From assembly GCF_026240945.1 (NCBI RefSeq), contig NZ_JAPFPY010000006.1, positions 186,001-250,000 of the forward strand: DNA of 64,000 nt. The letters are read 5' to 3'. The position numbers and the translations under genes are program-made. Position 1 is the first letter of the stretch. Every line of letters begins with the position of its first letter. Source of the DNA: Mycolicibacterium sp. J2 (GTDB lineage: Bacteria > Actinomycetota > Actinomycetes > Mycobacteriales > Mycobacteriaceae). Under the pieces are notes generated by a model that was not told the origin of the DNA, made no database searches, and saw only the letters and a program-made list of their open reading frames with translations. Below are positions 9,385-19,418 of the stretch, in pieces.

Positions 9385-9951
9385 TCAGTTCTCCTTGAAC
9401 GGAAAGCCGAGAGCCCGCAGCAGCACTCGTCCTTCATCGTCGGTCGTCGCCGAGGTGACGACGGTGATGTCCATGCCCCGTGGGCGGTCGATCGAGTCCA
9501 CATCGATCTCGTGGAACATCGACTGCTCGTTGAGACCGAAGGTGTAGTTGCCGTTGCCGTCGAACTGCTTGGGGCTCAGCCCGCGGAAGTCGCGGATACG
9601 CGGCAGCGCGATCGACACCAGACGGTCGAGGAACTCCCACATCCGGTCGCCACGCAGGGTGACGCGGGCGCCGATGGGCATGCCCTCACGCAGCTTGAAC
9701 TGCGCGATCGACTTGCGGGCCTTGCGGATCTCGGGCTTCTGGCCGGTGATCAGGGCGAGGTCGTTGACCGCACCGTTGATCAGCTTGGCGTCGCGGGCGG
9801 CGTCACCGACACCCATGTTCACGACGACCTTCACCACGCCCGGGATCTGCATCACGTTGGCGTAGTTGAACTCGTTGTTCAGCGCATCGCGGATCTCTTC
9901 GCGGTACCGCTGCTTCAGCCGCGGCTGGACCTTGTTTTCTACGGTGGTCAT
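9385..9951 (-). CDS. rplE: 50S ribosomal protein L5
   Basis: 5S rRNA-binding protein, 188 aa from [46 protein letters not shown] and the C-terminal [12 protein letters not shown] identify it. I chose the ATG at 9951 instead of the ATG six codons upstream, because it begins one base after the rplX stop and matches the usual length in mycobacteria. Confidence 0.96.
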   Translation of the reverse strand: MTTVENKVQPRLKQRYREEIRDALNNEFNYANVMQIPGVVKVVVNMGVGDAARDAKLINGAVNDLALITGQKPEIRKARKSIAQFKLREGMPIGARVTLRGDRMWEFLDRLVSIALPRIRDFRGLSPKQFDGNGNYTFGLNEQSMFHEIDVDSIDRPRGMDITVVTSATTDDEGRVLLRALGFPFKEN

Positions 9952-9952
9952 G

Positions 9953-10269
9953 TCAGATGTCCTTGCCATTGCGCTTGGAGACGCGGATCTTCTTGCCGGA
10001 CTCCTCGTCGACGCGGTAGCCGATGCGGGTCGGGTTGCCGTCGGAGTCGACGACCATCACGTTGGACACGTGGATCGGTGCCTCCTGCGTGACGATGCCG
10101 CCCGACGAGGCGCCCCGCTCGTTCTGCGACTGCGCGGTGTGCTTCTTGATCCGGTTCACACCTTCGACCAGAACCTTTTCGCGGCCCGGGTAGGCCTCGA
10201 TGACCTTGCCCTTGGCGCCCTTGTCCTTACCGGAGATGACGAGCACGGTGTCGCCCTTGTGCACCTTCA

Positions 10270-10270
<1 letters not shown>
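9953..10270 (-). CDS. rplX: 50S ribosomal protein L24
   Basis: Assembly-initiator protein of the large subunit, 105 aa. The KOW motif is visible at the start, [21 protein letters not shown]. Its ATG overlaps the rplN TAA by one base, indicating coupled translation. Confidence 0.97.
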
Positions 10271-10638
<368 letters not shown>

Positions 10639-10893
10639 TCGATCTCCTGACCTGGGTTTGTGTGCACGCCAGATACCGACCTGGACGTACGCGGTCTTTG
10701 TCACCCGAGGGCACGCAGGGTTTTCCCACACGGAGATAACCGAGGTCTGCCCCAGGCAACCCCTAGATAGTAGGCGACGAGCCCCGCAGCACCAAATTGC
10801 TGCGGTTTTACCGGCAGACTCGGGCCGAAAACAGCGAAATGGTCGCACTCCGGGAGCGGAGAGCGACCATTCTGCCGGTTTCGGGGGCAGAAG
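10639..10893 (-). promoter_or_regulatory. Leader and promoter region upstream of rplN
   Basis: About 255 bases without a gene, between the putative sulfate exporter and rplN, both on the minus strand. It should hold the terminator of the exporter transcript and the promoter of the spc operon. I see no convincing -35/-10 pair. Its distal end is occupied by the long bulged hairpin listed separately; the part next to rplN contains only the ribosome binding site AGGAG that I can name. Confidence 0.5.
10810..10879. terminator. Long bulged stem-loop downstream of the YeiH-type gene
   Basis: A contiguous right arm, GCGACCATT (10863-10871) followed directly by CTGCCGGT (10872-10879), pairs with two left segments, AATGGTCGC (10838-10846) and ACCGGCAG (10810-10817), leaving a 20-base bulge between them. 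Inside the 16-base loop CTCC and GGAG can pair further. It starts 15 bases past the stop of the exporter gene, so a terminator is the simplest reading; an attenuator ahead of rplN is the alternative. Confidence 0.6.
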
Positions 10894-12009
10894 CTAATTC
10901 CAGCCCAGCACCCGGGAGGTCAGCAGCACCAACCCCAGCGACACCACCGCCACCACCACCAGACCGACCACCGCGACCAGCAGCGGCCGCCACCCGGTCC
11001 TGGCGATCTGGCGGATGTCGGTGGACAAGCCCACCCCGGCGAACGTCAGCAGGAAGGCCCACTTCGACACGTTGGCCACGCTGGTGAGCTGCCCCTTGCT
11101 GAGCAGCCCTGCGGTGGCCACCGCCGAAACGGCGAGGAAGCCCAGCACGAACTTGGGGAACTTCTCCCATACGAAGGCCGCCTTGGCACCGAAGCCGGGG
11201 GCCAGCTCGTCGGCCTCACCCCTGGCGGCCCAGTACAACGCGAAGCCGAGCACCACAAACCCGATGAGCGCATTGCGCACCGACTTCACCAGCACGGCGA
11301 TCTTGCCCGCCTCGTCGGAGAACAGGTAGCCCGTCGCCGTGGTCTCCGCGGTGTTGTCGACGGCAAGGCCGGCCCACAGCCCGAATTCGTGATCGCTGAG
11401 CCCGATCAGGTGTCCCAGCGGCGGCAGCACGAACAGCGCCACCGCACCCAGTGCCAGGATAGCCGCGATGGCGTAGCTGACATCAGAGTTGCGGGCCCGG
11501 ATGGCGCCCTTGGCGGCGACGATCGCCGACACCCCACAGATCGAGGTGCCGATCGCCAGCAGCGAGCCGAGCTTGCCGGACAACCCGAACCACCGGGCCG
11601 CCAGGATGATGATGGTGCCCGCGATCGTCATGTCGACCACGATCTGCACCAGGCTGATACCACCGAGCCTCAGGACGTCCCCCAGGACGAACCGCGACCC
11701 GAGCGCGACGATGCCGACCTTCAGCCAGAACTGGTAGGTGAGCACACCGGGTAGGAAAATCCGGTGCAGCCCAACGGTATTCGCGATGATCAAGCCGATC
11801 ACGATGGCCCACAACACGAATTCGATATCGGGCACATGCCAGTGCAGCCGCTTACCCAAGGCCAGCCAGCCGATCTCGGCGTACTTACCGGCCAGCCCGA
11901 CGGCGATCAGCAGCAGAATGCCCGGCAGGTAGTCCAGCGGGCGACTGCTGGTGAATTCTGCGTCGGACAACGAGTCGTCGAGCCCGTCGCGTTCGGCGAC
12001 CGTGCTCAC
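10894..12009 (-). CDS. YeiH/UPF0324 family putative sulfate exporter
   Basis: Polytopic inner-membrane protein, about 371 aa, roughly ten hydrophobic segments. Family marks include the IGLIIANT segment, [17 protein letters not shown] in the middle and the C-terminal [22 protein letters not shown]. The family is annotated as putative sulfate exporters; direct transport evidence is thin. I chose the GTG at 12009 ([10 protein letters not shown]), preceded by a GGGGGA ribosome binding site. Its place downstream of an arylsulfatase and its activating enzyme makes sulfate or sulfite export a sensible inference. A 42-aa membrane protein precedes it. Confidence 0.85.
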   Translation of the reverse strand: MSTVAERDGLDDSLSDAEFTSSRPLDYLPGILLLIAVGLAGKYAEIGWLALGKRLHWHVPDIEFVLWAIVIGLIIANTVGLHRIFLPGVLTYQFWLKVGIVALGSRFVLGDVLRLGGISLVQIVVDMTIAGTIIILAARWFGLSGKLGSLLAIGTSICGVSAIVAAKGAIRARNSDVSYAIAAILALGAVALFVLPPLGHLIGLSDHEFGLWAGLAVDNTAETTATGYLFSDEAGKIAVLVKSVRNALIGFVVLGFALYWAARGEADELAPGFGAKAAFVWEKFPKFVLGFLAVSAVATAGLLSKGQLTSVANVSKWAFLLTFAGVGLSTDIRQIARTGWRPLLVAVVGLVVVAVVSLGLVLLTSRVLGWN

Positions 12010-12037
12010 GGATTTCCCCCGTCGCTTCGCTCGCCCG

Positions 12038-12166
12038 TCACCAGGGGATCCTCGGCAGCGCCCCGGCCACCGCGAGCGCGGTGATCCCCAGCCCCAAAAT
12101 CGTTGCCCACCAGTCGGACCCCACCCGGGCCAGCCAACCGGCGCCGTGCACCTGCTCGTCTGCCAT
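12038..12166 (-). CDS. Small single-pass membrane protein next to the sulfate exporter
   Basis: 42 aa: an ATG at 12166 and TGA at 12038-12040. It starts [20 protein letters not shown], continues with one hydrophobic helix (about residues 21-36, [16 protein letters not shown]) and ends RIPW. It lies 28 bases before the exporter start on the same strand. A charged N-terminus, a tryptophan-rich interface and one helix suggest an accessory subunit or regulator of the transporter (inference). I do not recognise a named family. It could be chance, but the hydrophobic periodicity and tight spacing argue for a real gene. Confidence 0.65.
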   Translation of the reverse strand: MADEQVHGAGWLARVGSDWWATILGLGITALAVAGALPRIPW

Positions 12167-12238
12167 GGCGTCAGGCTGCCGCACCCCGACCCGTTCACCC
12201 AGGTATGGAATCTCGCTGAGAAATACTCTCAGCGACGG

Positions 12239-13093
12239 TCACACCGCGCAGCGGAACCCGATGTGCGTCGTCGCGGTGTCGCGTGACTGCGGCGAGCGGG
12301 CGGCCGGCCGGTAACGGTGGCAGTACTCCGGGGCGCACAGATGCGATCCGCCCTTGAGCGCCTGGCTGACCCCCGGATCGTCATCCGGCAGGCAGCACGG
12401 GTTGGCCAACCGGCCGGTGAACTCGGTGGCCGTCCATTCCCAGACGTTGCCGATCATGTCGACCAAGCCGAATCCGTTCGGCGCAAAGGTGCCCACCGGC
12501 GATGTCCCCACCCAGCCCGCGGCCCCGTCGTTGCGGTACGGGAACGCGCCCTGCCAGGTGTTGGCCATCAGCGTCCCACCGGGTTTCACGTCGTCCCCCC
12601 AGGCGTAGGTGGATTCCGCCCCGGCCCGGGCCGCGTACTCCCACTCCGCCTCGGTGGGCAGGCGTCGGCCCGCCCAGGCGGCGTAGGCCAGGGCGTCGGC
12701 GTAGGCCACCTGGACGACGGGGTGGTCGGCAGCGGCCGGTCCCCGCTCAGGGCCGAACGGGTGGCGCCAGCTGGCGCCGGGCGCCCAATCCCACCACTGC
12801 CGCCAGTTGCGCAGATCGACCGGGCCGGGCGTGGGCCGGAACACCATCGCACCGGGCGCGAGGTCGGCGGCCGACACACCGGGATAGCGCGCCGGGTCCA
12901 TCGGCCGTTCGGCCACCGTCCGGTACCCCGTGGCCGCGACGAACGCAGCGAACTGCGCGGTGGTCACCGGATGCCGCTCGATCGCGAAGGGTGCCACCTC
13001 GGCGGTGCGGACCGGCGCCTCCTCCGGGTAGAAATCGGCACTGCCCATCCGGAACATCCCACCCGCCAACTCGACGAGATCGGTCACGGTCAT
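12239..13093 (-). CDS. Formylglycine-generating enzyme (sulfatase activator)
   Basis: Copper-dependent oxidase that converts the sulfatase active-site cysteine to formylglycine. 284 aa with the SUMF1/FGE fold: GGMFRMGSADFYPEE at the start, RLPTEAEWEYAARAG, IGNVWEWTATEF and the catalytic two-cysteine segment LCAPEYCHRYRPAAR near the C-terminus; both active-site cysteines are present. It overlaps the preceding lipoprotein gene by four bases and belongs to one operon with the arylsulfatase, its obvious substrate. The M. tuberculosis counterpart is Rv0712. Confidence 0.93.
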   Translation of the reverse strand: MTVTDLVELAGGMFRMGSADFYPEEAPVRTAEVAPFAIERHPVTTAQFAAFVAATGYRTVAERPMDPARYPGVSAADLAPGAMVFRPTPGPVDLRNWRQWWDWAPGASWRHPFGPERGPAAADHPVVQVAYADALAYAAWAGRRLPTEAEWEYAARAGAESTYAWGDDVKPGGTLMANTWQGAFPYRNDGAAGWVGTSPVGTFAPNGFGLVDMIGNVWEWTATEFTGRLANPCCLPDDDPGVSQALKGGSHLCAPEYCHRYRPAARSPQSRDTATTHIGFRCAV

Positions 13094-13791
13094 GGGATGC
13101 GGATCTGGAAGTCCCCGGCGAGCAGTTCGGCGGCGCCGTCGAAGCCCGGTGTCCCGGTGGGTGCGGTGGTGTGTACCGATACCAGGTAGTTACCCGCGTT
13201 GGTCCAGACGTGCACCACCCGGTCGACGAACTCGACGGCATTCTGCGGGGTGTCCGACCACGCGCCGAGCAGCTTCTGCCCGCTGTACTCGCACAGCTCG
13301 GCGGGCAGCACGCTGATCGAACTGACCGCCGCCTCGGCCATCATGCGGGCGGCGTACTCCTCGAACGCCTTGGCCGGTTCCAACGACGTGGCCGCGATGG
13401 TGATCGTGGCGTTCATCCCCTGCGGTCCGGTGAGGTGGCCCGCGATATCGCCGCTGCCGCCCTGCATCGACCAACCGTCGGGGACCGGCACCGTCACCAC
13501 CGGCGCCGCCGCGTCGGCCACCTGCGCCACGAAGCCGATCTGCGGCTTGTGTTCCGGTTCGCACGTCACCGCCTGCGCGGGCAGCTGCGCTCGGCTGGTG
13601 GGGACCACGCCGTAATTGGACGAGTCCGGGTCACCGAGCGTGGCCGGGCCGGGCCCGGCGGTGGCCGCCGGTGTCCCCTGGGCGGCGACCGGATTTCCGG
13701 TGCTGGTGCGCACACACCCGGCAGCGACGACGAGGACGGCAGCCGCCCCGGCAACCGCCACGGCGCGCGTCAACGTCTCGAAACGTGTCAT
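13090..13791 (-). CDS. Putative lipoprotein between sulfatase and its activator
   Basis: 233 aa. A lipoprotein signal peptide is clear: a hydrophobic AVAGAAAVLVV core and lipobox VAAGC at about residues 22-26. The exported part (VPVPDGWSMQGG, then a mixed alpha/beta region) resembles the mycobacterial LpqN/LpqT type of small lipoprotein, which I propose only tentatively. It is coupled on both sides: its ATG overlaps the atsA stop by one base and its stop overlaps the next ATG by four. A surface-anchored partner in sulfate ester use is an inference from this. Confidence 0.75.
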   Translation of the reverse strand: MTRFETLTRAVAVAGAAAVLVVAAGCVRTSTGNPVAAQGTPAATAGPGPATLGDPDSSNYGVVPTSRAQLPAQAVTCEPEHKPQIGFVAQVADAAAPVVTVPVPDGWSMQGGSGDIAGHLTGPQGMNATITIAATSLEPAKAFEEYAARMMAEAAVSSISVLPAELCEYSGQKLLGAWSDTPQNAVEFVDRVVHVWTNAGNYLVSVHTTAPTGTPGFDGAAELLAGDFQIRIP

Positions 13792-16142
13792 CAGTCCTTC
13801 GCGAATGCCTGGGCCAACTCCCTTTGCACATCACGGTACGGCGCACCGGAGATGTCGACCACCACCTTGGCGATTGTCCCACCGGTGAACGCGAAGGGTG
13901 CCCGATACGCACCGCACACCGTCTGACCGCTGTTGCGCCCGACGGCGATCCCGCTGCCGGACAGACCGAAACTGCCGGGATGGGTGCGCACGCCGGCGCG
14001 GGTGGCCACCACGGCGTCGTCCACGTGCAAGGTGATGTCCCCGAGCGGCGTGTGGCTGCCCTCGACGGTGCCGGTGCGGTCGTAGCGCACCCCGAAGACG
14101 TGGGCGCCCAGCGGCACCGGCGACTCGGCCGACACCCACTGTTCGTCCTCGCCCATGAAGTTGTAGACGTACTGCAGCCGGCCGTCCTGCACGAACAGCA
14201 CGTGCCCGCCATGTCCGGCACCGTGTTTGAACAGCACACCCTCGGCGTCGGCGGTGTCGACGCTGACCTCGGCCAGCACCGAGAACGATTGACCGCGCAG
14301 TTCGGCGGCGGCACCGGTACCGACCTCCGCGGTGTCCGGGTAGTAGGTGAAACTGGTCCGGTCGGCCGACAGATGGGGCCGCCACCGGCCGAGCGTCTCG
14401 AAGATGTTCAGATCACCCAGCGGCAGCCCGTTGTACTTGGCGGCCTCGGCGAACCACATCGCCTTGAGTTCCTCCAGTTTGTCCGGATGCTGCGCGGCCA
14501 GGTCCCGGCATTGGCTGCGGTCGGATTCGATGTGGAAAAGTTCCCACCGGTCGGCGTCGAAGTGGCTCCACCCGGCCGGTGACGCGGCGTGCACGGTGTT
14601 GGCGAACCAGCCGTCGTGCCAGATGCCGCGGGTGCCCAACATCGTGTAGAACTGCGTGCGCTTGCCCGTATCGGCACCGCTATCCCCAAGAGCCGCTTTG
14701 AAACTCACCCCGTCGAGCGGTTTCTGGGCGATACCGCCCACCTCGGCGGGTGGGGTGATACCGAGCAGGTCGTACACCGTCGGCGTGATATCGCAGACGT
14801 TGACGTACTGGTCCCTCACCTCACCATGGGCATCAATTCCCTTGGGCCAGCTGATGATCGCGGTGTCGGCGATACCGCCCTCGTGCGAGGCGTAACGCTT
14901 GAACAGCTTGTAGGGCGTGTTGAAGGCCATCGCCCAGCCGATCGGGTAGTGGTTGTAGGTGTCCGGACCGCCGAGCTGGTCGTAAAAGCGCATGCTCTCT
15001 TCGACCGTGTCGATATAGCCGTTGAAGAACTTGTTCTCGTTGACCGATCCGTTCGGGCCGCCCTCACCGCTAGCACCGTTGTCGGAGATCACGACGATGA
15101 TGGTGTTGTCCAGCTGATCGGATTCCTCGAGATAGTCCAGGATTCGCCCGATCTGGGCATCGGTATAGGACAGGAACCCCGCGAACACCTCGGCCATCCG
15201 GGCGAACAGCCTCTTCTCGTCGTCATTGAGGGTGTCCCAGGGCCGCACGGTGTCCTGCAGCGGCCACGGTTCGCCGTTCGGTCCCTTGACATCCAGATAG
15301 GGGTTGACGGGTGAGAGCTCGGTGTCAGGTGGCACGATGCCGAGCTTCTTCTGGTTCTCCAGGACCACTTCGCGGTAGCGCTCGTAGCCCATGTCGAACA
15401 TGCCGGCGTAGCGGTCTGCCCACTCGGCGAACACGTGGTGCGGGGCGTGTCCGGCGCCAGGGCACAGGTAGGAGAACCACGGCTTGTCCGGGGCGATCAC
15501 CTTGGAGTCGCGGATGAATTCGATGGTCTTGTCGGCCAGGTCCTTCGACAGGTGATAGCCCTGCTCGGGTGTTGCCGGCGGGGCCACCGGGTGGTTGTCG
15601 TAGACGAGGTCGGGATACCACTGATCGGTCTCGCCGCCCATGAACCCGTAGAAGCGCTCGAACCCCCGGCCCAGCGGCCAATGCCGCTTGGTGGCGGCCA
15701 GGTTGGACTCCTCCAGCGGGGTCAGGTGCCATTTGCCGATGGCGTAGGTGTTGTATCCGCGTTCGGCCAGCACCTCGGACAACAGCGCGGTGTCGGCGGG
15801 GATGCGACCGTTGCAGTTGGGGAAGCCGTCGGTGAATTCCTCGATGGTGGCCATTCCCACGGTGGTGGGGTTGCGGCCGGTGAGCAACGATGCCCGGGTC
15901 GGCGAGCACAACGCCGTGGTGTGGAATTGGGACAGTCGCACACCCTTGTCCGCGATCCGGCGCATCGCCGGCATCTGCACCAATCCCCCGAAGCAGTCCC
16001 ACGTCGCGATGCCGGTGTCATCCCAGACCAGGTACAAGATGTTGGGGGCACCGGGCGGGGCGGTGGGCGCGGCGTACGGCGCCCAATCCGGCTCGGAATC
16101 CCGGATATCCACTGCGATCTTGCCGTTGAACTCAGATGCCAT
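13791..16142 (-). CDS. atsA: Arylsulfatase AtsA
   Basis: Hydrolyses sulfate esters using a formylglycine made from the cysteine in CSPTR (C79), inside ALCSPTRASLLTGRNPT. The metal-binding aspartates of VWDDTG (about 41-42) and the IGKWHL histidine region follow in family order. 783 aa, close to the long mycobacterial AtsA. The ATG at 16142 has GAGG eight bases upstream; an in-frame ATG 36 bases earlier is less likely. No signal peptide is visible, so the enzyme may be cytoplasmic or exported by another route. First gene of an operon with the lipoprotein and FGE genes. Confidence 0.93.
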   Translation of the reverse strand: MASEFNGKIAVDIRDSEPDWAPYAAPTAPPGAPNILYLVWDDTGIATWDCFGGLVQMPAMRRIADKGVRLSQFHTTALCSPTRASLLTGRNPTTVGMATIEEFTDGFPNCNGRIPADTALLSEVLAERGYNTYAIGKWHLTPLEESNLAATKRHWPLGRGFERFYGFMGGETDQWYPDLVYDNHPVAPPATPEQGYHLSKDLADKTIEFIRDSKVIAPDKPWFSYLCPGAGHAPHHVFAEWADRYAGMFDMGYERYREVVLENQKKLGIVPPDTELSPVNPYLDVKGPNGEPWPLQDTVRPWDTLNDDEKRLFARMAEVFAGFLSYTDAQIGRILDYLEESDQLDNTIIVVISDNGASGEGGPNGSVNENKFFNGYIDTVEESMRFYDQLGGPDTYNHYPIGWAMAFNTPYKLFKRYASHEGGIADTAIISWPKGIDAHGEVRDQYVNVCDITPTVYDLLGITPPAEVGGIAQKPLDGVSFKAALGDSGADTGKRTQFYTMLGTRGIWHDGWFANTVHAASPAGWSHFDADRWELFHIESDRSQCRDLAAQHPDKLEELKAMWFAEAAKYNGLPLGDLNIFETLGRWRPHLSADRTSFTYYPDTAEVGTGAAAELRGQSFSVLAEVSVDTADAEGVLFKHGAGHGGHVLFVQDGRLQYVYNFMGEDEQWVSAESPVPLGAHVFGVRYDRTGTVEGSHTPLGDITLHVDDAVVATRAGVRTHPGSFGLSGSGIAVGRNSGQTVCGAYRAPFAFTGGTIAKVVVDISGAPYRDVQRELAQAFAKD

Positions 16143-16254
16143 GGCAACCTCATTGCGGTCGTCGGACCCGCCGTGCACTCGACGGTCGCCCGGACACTAC
16201 ACCTGCCGGGTAGGACGCGCCTGAGAAAATTGACGCCGACGCCACCTGAATTCG

Positions 16255-17940
16255 TCAGGCCATCGGGTTGGCCGGTTCGTTCACCCGGTACAACCGCCAA
16301 TCCGGTTGACTGTCGCCGTCGTTGGGAATCTCCAACTCCAGCGTCGCCACATCGGAGCCCGTCTCATAGAGCGTCGGGTAGCGCTGATTGAGCGCATCGG
16401 ACACCCCGCGCCCGGTGGGGGGAACCGCCAACAGGTATTTGATGCCGTGTGCCGACGGGTCGTTGAGCAGGCGGACGAAGTCGGGATCGGACGGCACCAC
16501 GAAGATCCGCGGATTCCGCGATGCGACGACCACCGCAAAGCCGTACACCGTGTCGGTGATCACCGAACTGTCCGGCAGGGCAAGGTTGTCGAGGTACCGG
16601 GCGATCTCGCGCTCGGTGGAGAAGGTCGCGACGATGCGTCGCTCGACCGCCTTCTGCGGGCTCACCGAATCCGGTTCGGGATGCAACACCGTGCCCAACG
16701 CGTACTCCTGGGGCGCATAGTGCGGTGACATCATCCCCCACGCCGTCACGGGCACCGCGACGGCGGCCAGTGCGGCGACGGCGAGGTACTCGAACCCGCG
16801 ACCGCCCTGGGGGCCGACCACGACCGGCGGCGAGTTCCTGCCGCGCCGTTTGGGTGCTACGAGTGCGCCCTCCGGGACGGCCAGCATCGCCAGCGTCGCC
16901 GCGAACGGGATCGCGACGATGTAGAAGCGCAGGAACGGAAAAGTGGCCCCGGTGGCGAAGGTGTAGGCCTGGAAAGCCAGCACCGCCACGTACATCAGCA
17001 CAGGCACCGCGAGCACATTCAGGCGGTCGCCACGCATCCGCGACACGCCGGCCCACGCGGCGATGGGCAGCAGGGTGGGTGCCAGCAGCGTGATGCAGAC
17101 CGCCGCGAAGGCGACGCCGTCACCGTAGCTGGTGGCCGCGGCCCCGCCGGACTGTTTGAGGATGGCGGAATTCCCGTACTGAGAGGTGAATTGCGCGAAG
17201 GCGTCCCCGGTGATGAGCCAGCTGGTGACCGCCCAGCCGACGAAGGCGAAGAAACCGGGCAGGCTGACCAACATCACGTCCAACACCGCGCGCCGGACGC
17301 GGGGAGCCCGGCGGGCCCGCCGAAACGTCGTGACGCCGACCACCACACCGGCGGCGGCGACGGTGCCCACCGCGTCATACCGGGTGAGGTAGGCCAACCC
17401 CATCGCGATACCGCCCGCCGCGATCAGATGGTGTACATCGTCATCGGTCATCCAGAGGATGAGGCGGCGCACCGCCCAGGTCAGAAAGAAGATGAACGGC
17501 GCTTCACTCATCCCGTTCGAGCCGTAGAACACGATCATCGGGTTCAGCGCAAACAGCGCCGTGATGGTCACGACATAGCTGCGCGGCAGGCCGCGGTCAC
17601 TGCCCGTCGAGAAGATCTGCACCACCGCGCCCGCCATGAAGATCGCCGACATGATGGTGCCGGCATACGCCCGCGCGGTCAGATCCGGCCACCACGGGGC
17701 CAGCACCATGGCGGGTATCTCCACCATCGCGGTGAGCGGCGTGAAGATGAACCCGATGGCGGCCAGGTGCGGATCCCGGCTGTGGAGCACGCTTTCGGCC
17801 GCCTGCACCCGCGACAGCGCATCACCCAGGATGAAACCGTGCCGCACCTGCAGCCAATACCCGACCGCCAGGTACGCCGCCAGAGTCGCCACGTAGGCCA
17901 GCCACTTGCATTGGCGGTCCGACAACCGGGGCAGGCTCAC
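16255..17940 (-). CDS. GT-C type membrane glycosyltransferase (putative)
   Basis: 561 aa with about ten to twelve predicted membrane helices, first at residues 13-30. The first external loop holds GDALSRVQAAESVL, an early acidic motif placed as the catalytic aspartate is in GT-C enzymes such as ArnT/PMT types; RYDAVGTVAAAGVV and FPFLRFYIVAIPF lie further on. A soluble C-terminal part (SSVITDTVYGFAVV onwards) is unusually long. Such enzymes use lipid-phosphate sugars as donors outside the membrane. Its start overlaps the GT2 synthase stop by four bases, so it is the last gene of the polysaccharide operon. Donor and acceptor unknown. Confidence 0.75.
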   Translation of the reverse strand: MSLPRLSDRQCKWLAYVATLAAYLAVGYWLQVRHGFILGDALSRVQAAESVLHSRDPHLAAIGFIFTPLTAMVEIPAMVLAPWWPDLTARAYAGTIMSAIFMAGAVVQIFSTGSDRGLPRSYVVTITALFALNPMIVFYGSNGMSEAPFIFFLTWAVRRLILWMTDDDVHHLIAAGGIAMGLAYLTRYDAVGTVAAAGVVVGVTTFRRARRAPRVRRAVLDVMLVSLPGFFAFVGWAVTSWLITGDAFAQFTSQYGNSAILKQSGGAAATSYGDGVAFAAVCITLLAPTLLPIAAWAGVSRMRGDRLNVLAVPVLMYVAVLAFQAYTFATGATFPFLRFYIVAIPFAATLAMLAVPEGALVAPKRRGRNSPPVVVGPQGGRGFEYLAVAALAAVAVPVTAWGMMSPHYAPQEYALGTVLHPEPDSVSPQKAVERRIVATFSTEREIARYLDNLALPDSSVITDTVYGFAVVVASRNPRIFVVPSDPDFVRLLNDPSAHGIKYLLAVPPTGRGVSDALNQRYPTLYETGSDVATLELEIPNDGDSQPDWRLYRVNEPANPMA

Positions 17941-19418
17941 TCGGCCGACTCCGGCTCGGCATCCGGTTTGGCGGCCAGACCGTGAAAAGTCTTCTCCCAG
18001 TAGGACGGATTGCGAATGATCTGATACACACCCTTGGCGGCGGCGACGCTCATCATCAGCCAGAACGCCGGGACCGTCACCGCGGGGACCAGCAGGTCCG
18101 AGCGGTCATCCTCACGCAAAGCGACCAGGTTCATGTAAATGGTGGCCGCGTTGCCGAGCACCAGCGCGATGAGGGCGGGGAAGTACACGATGGGCGGGAA
18201 CACGGACCCGACAACCGCAGGTTGGCCCAGGAACCACAGCACGGTGATGAGCCAGAACACCAGGTTGAGCACCGCGATGATGGGCGTGCCCGCCAGCACG
18301 AGGTTGAACCTCAGGAAGCTGCGCGGGCCGAGGATCCGGTACAACCGCAGTGGTTGGCGGATATGCACCAGCCACGTCTGCAAATAGCCTTTGTACCAAC
18401 GCGATCGCTGCCTGATCCAGTTGATCGGGTCGGAATTGGCCTCCTCTTGGGTGGCCGAGTCGATCACCGCCGTGTGATAGCCGGACGCGTCGATGCGCAG
18501 CCCGAGGTCGGCGTCCTCGGTGACGTTGAAGGGGTCCCAGGCCCCGATCTGGTCCAGGATGTCACGGCGCAGGTGATTCGAGGTGCCGCCCAGCGGAATC
18601 GGCGACGTGCTGCGCATCATGCCGGGCAGCAGGTAGCCGAACCACAAGCCGTACTCAGCGGTGAACCAGCCGGTGAGGAGGTTCTGATGCCCGTTGTGAT
18701 ACTCCAATTTCGCTTGGACACAAGCAATGTTGTCGGGCAGGGCGGCGAAGGCGGCCGCCACGCGGCGCAACTGCAACGGTTCGGGCAGGTCCTCGGCGTC
18801 GTAGATGGTGACGATCTGGCCGGTGGCGAAATACAGGCCGTAGTTGCAGGCCTTGGGCTTGGTCCGCGGCTCGGCCGGCGGGACCAGCACGATGCTGATG
18901 ATCTCCGATTCACCGCAGGCCCGGGCTGCGGCGATGGTGACATCGTCGTCGGCTTCCAACAGCAGCAGCACCTGCAGCTTGTCGCGCGGGTACTGCAGCG
19001 CCGCCATCGCCCCGATCAGATCACCGACCACCTCGGGTTCGTTGTAGGCCGGCACCAAGATGGTGTACCTGGGCAGATCGGCGTCCGGTGTGGCACAGGC
19101 CTGCTCGTCGGTGATGGTGATCGGACGGGAGGCCAGCCCCTCGCGGAAGATCAGCACCCGGTCGGTCATCGTCAGGACGTAGCCGAACGTACACAGGCCG
19201 ATCAGGGTGACCGCCGTCTGCATCGGGAACAGCACGGCGAACACGAGGGTGACACCCAGCAGACTCAGCAGGGTGGGTTTCTGCCAACCCCAGACGGCCC
19301 GGGAAGCCGACTGCATCGGATGGTCGTCGCGCAGCGCGTTGATGGCGCGGTCGAGGGCGTAGGCGCGCTCGTCGTCGGTCAACGTGGCATCGGTCGGCAA
19401 CGGGAGCTCGATGGTCAC
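17937..19418 (-). CDS. BcsA-like processive GT2 glycosyltransferase
   Basis: Integral-membrane polysaccharide synthase, 493 aa. Two N-terminal helices (about 48-90) precede the GT2 domain: VPAYNEPE at 122-129, an acidic EADDD at 155-159, YDAED at 206-210, the catalytic-base motif TEDADLG at 300-306 and QRSRW at 337-341, the Q(Q/R)xRW signature of cellulose, chitin and hyaluronan synthases. Helices follow at about 365-470. The C-terminus is too short for a PilZ domain, so direct c-di-GMP control as in BcsA is not expected. It overlaps both neighbours by four bases. Product polymer unknown. Confidence 0.87.
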   Translation of the reverse strand: MTIELPLPTDATLTDDERAYALDRAINALRDDHPMQSASRAVWGWQKPTLLSLLGVTLVFAVLFPMQTAVTLIGLCTFGYVLTMTDRVLIFREGLASRPITITDEQACATPDADLPRYTILVPAYNEPEVVGDLIGAMAALQYPRDKLQVLLLLEADDDVTIAAARACGESEIISIVLVPPAEPRTKPKACNYGLYFATGQIVTIYDAEDLPEPLQLRRVAAAFAALPDNIACVQAKLEYHNGHQNLLTGWFTAEYGLWFGYLLPGMMRSTSPIPLGGTSNHLRRDILDQIGAWDPFNVTEDADLGLRIDASGYHTAVIDSATQEEANSDPINWIRQRSRWYKGYLQTWLVHIRQPLRLYRILGPRSFLRFNLVLAGTPIIAVLNLVFWLITVLWFLGQPAVVGSVFPPIVYFPALIALVLGNAATIYMNLVALREDDRSDLLVPAVTVPAFWLMMSVAAAKGVYQIIRNPSYWEKTFHGLAAKPDAEPESAE

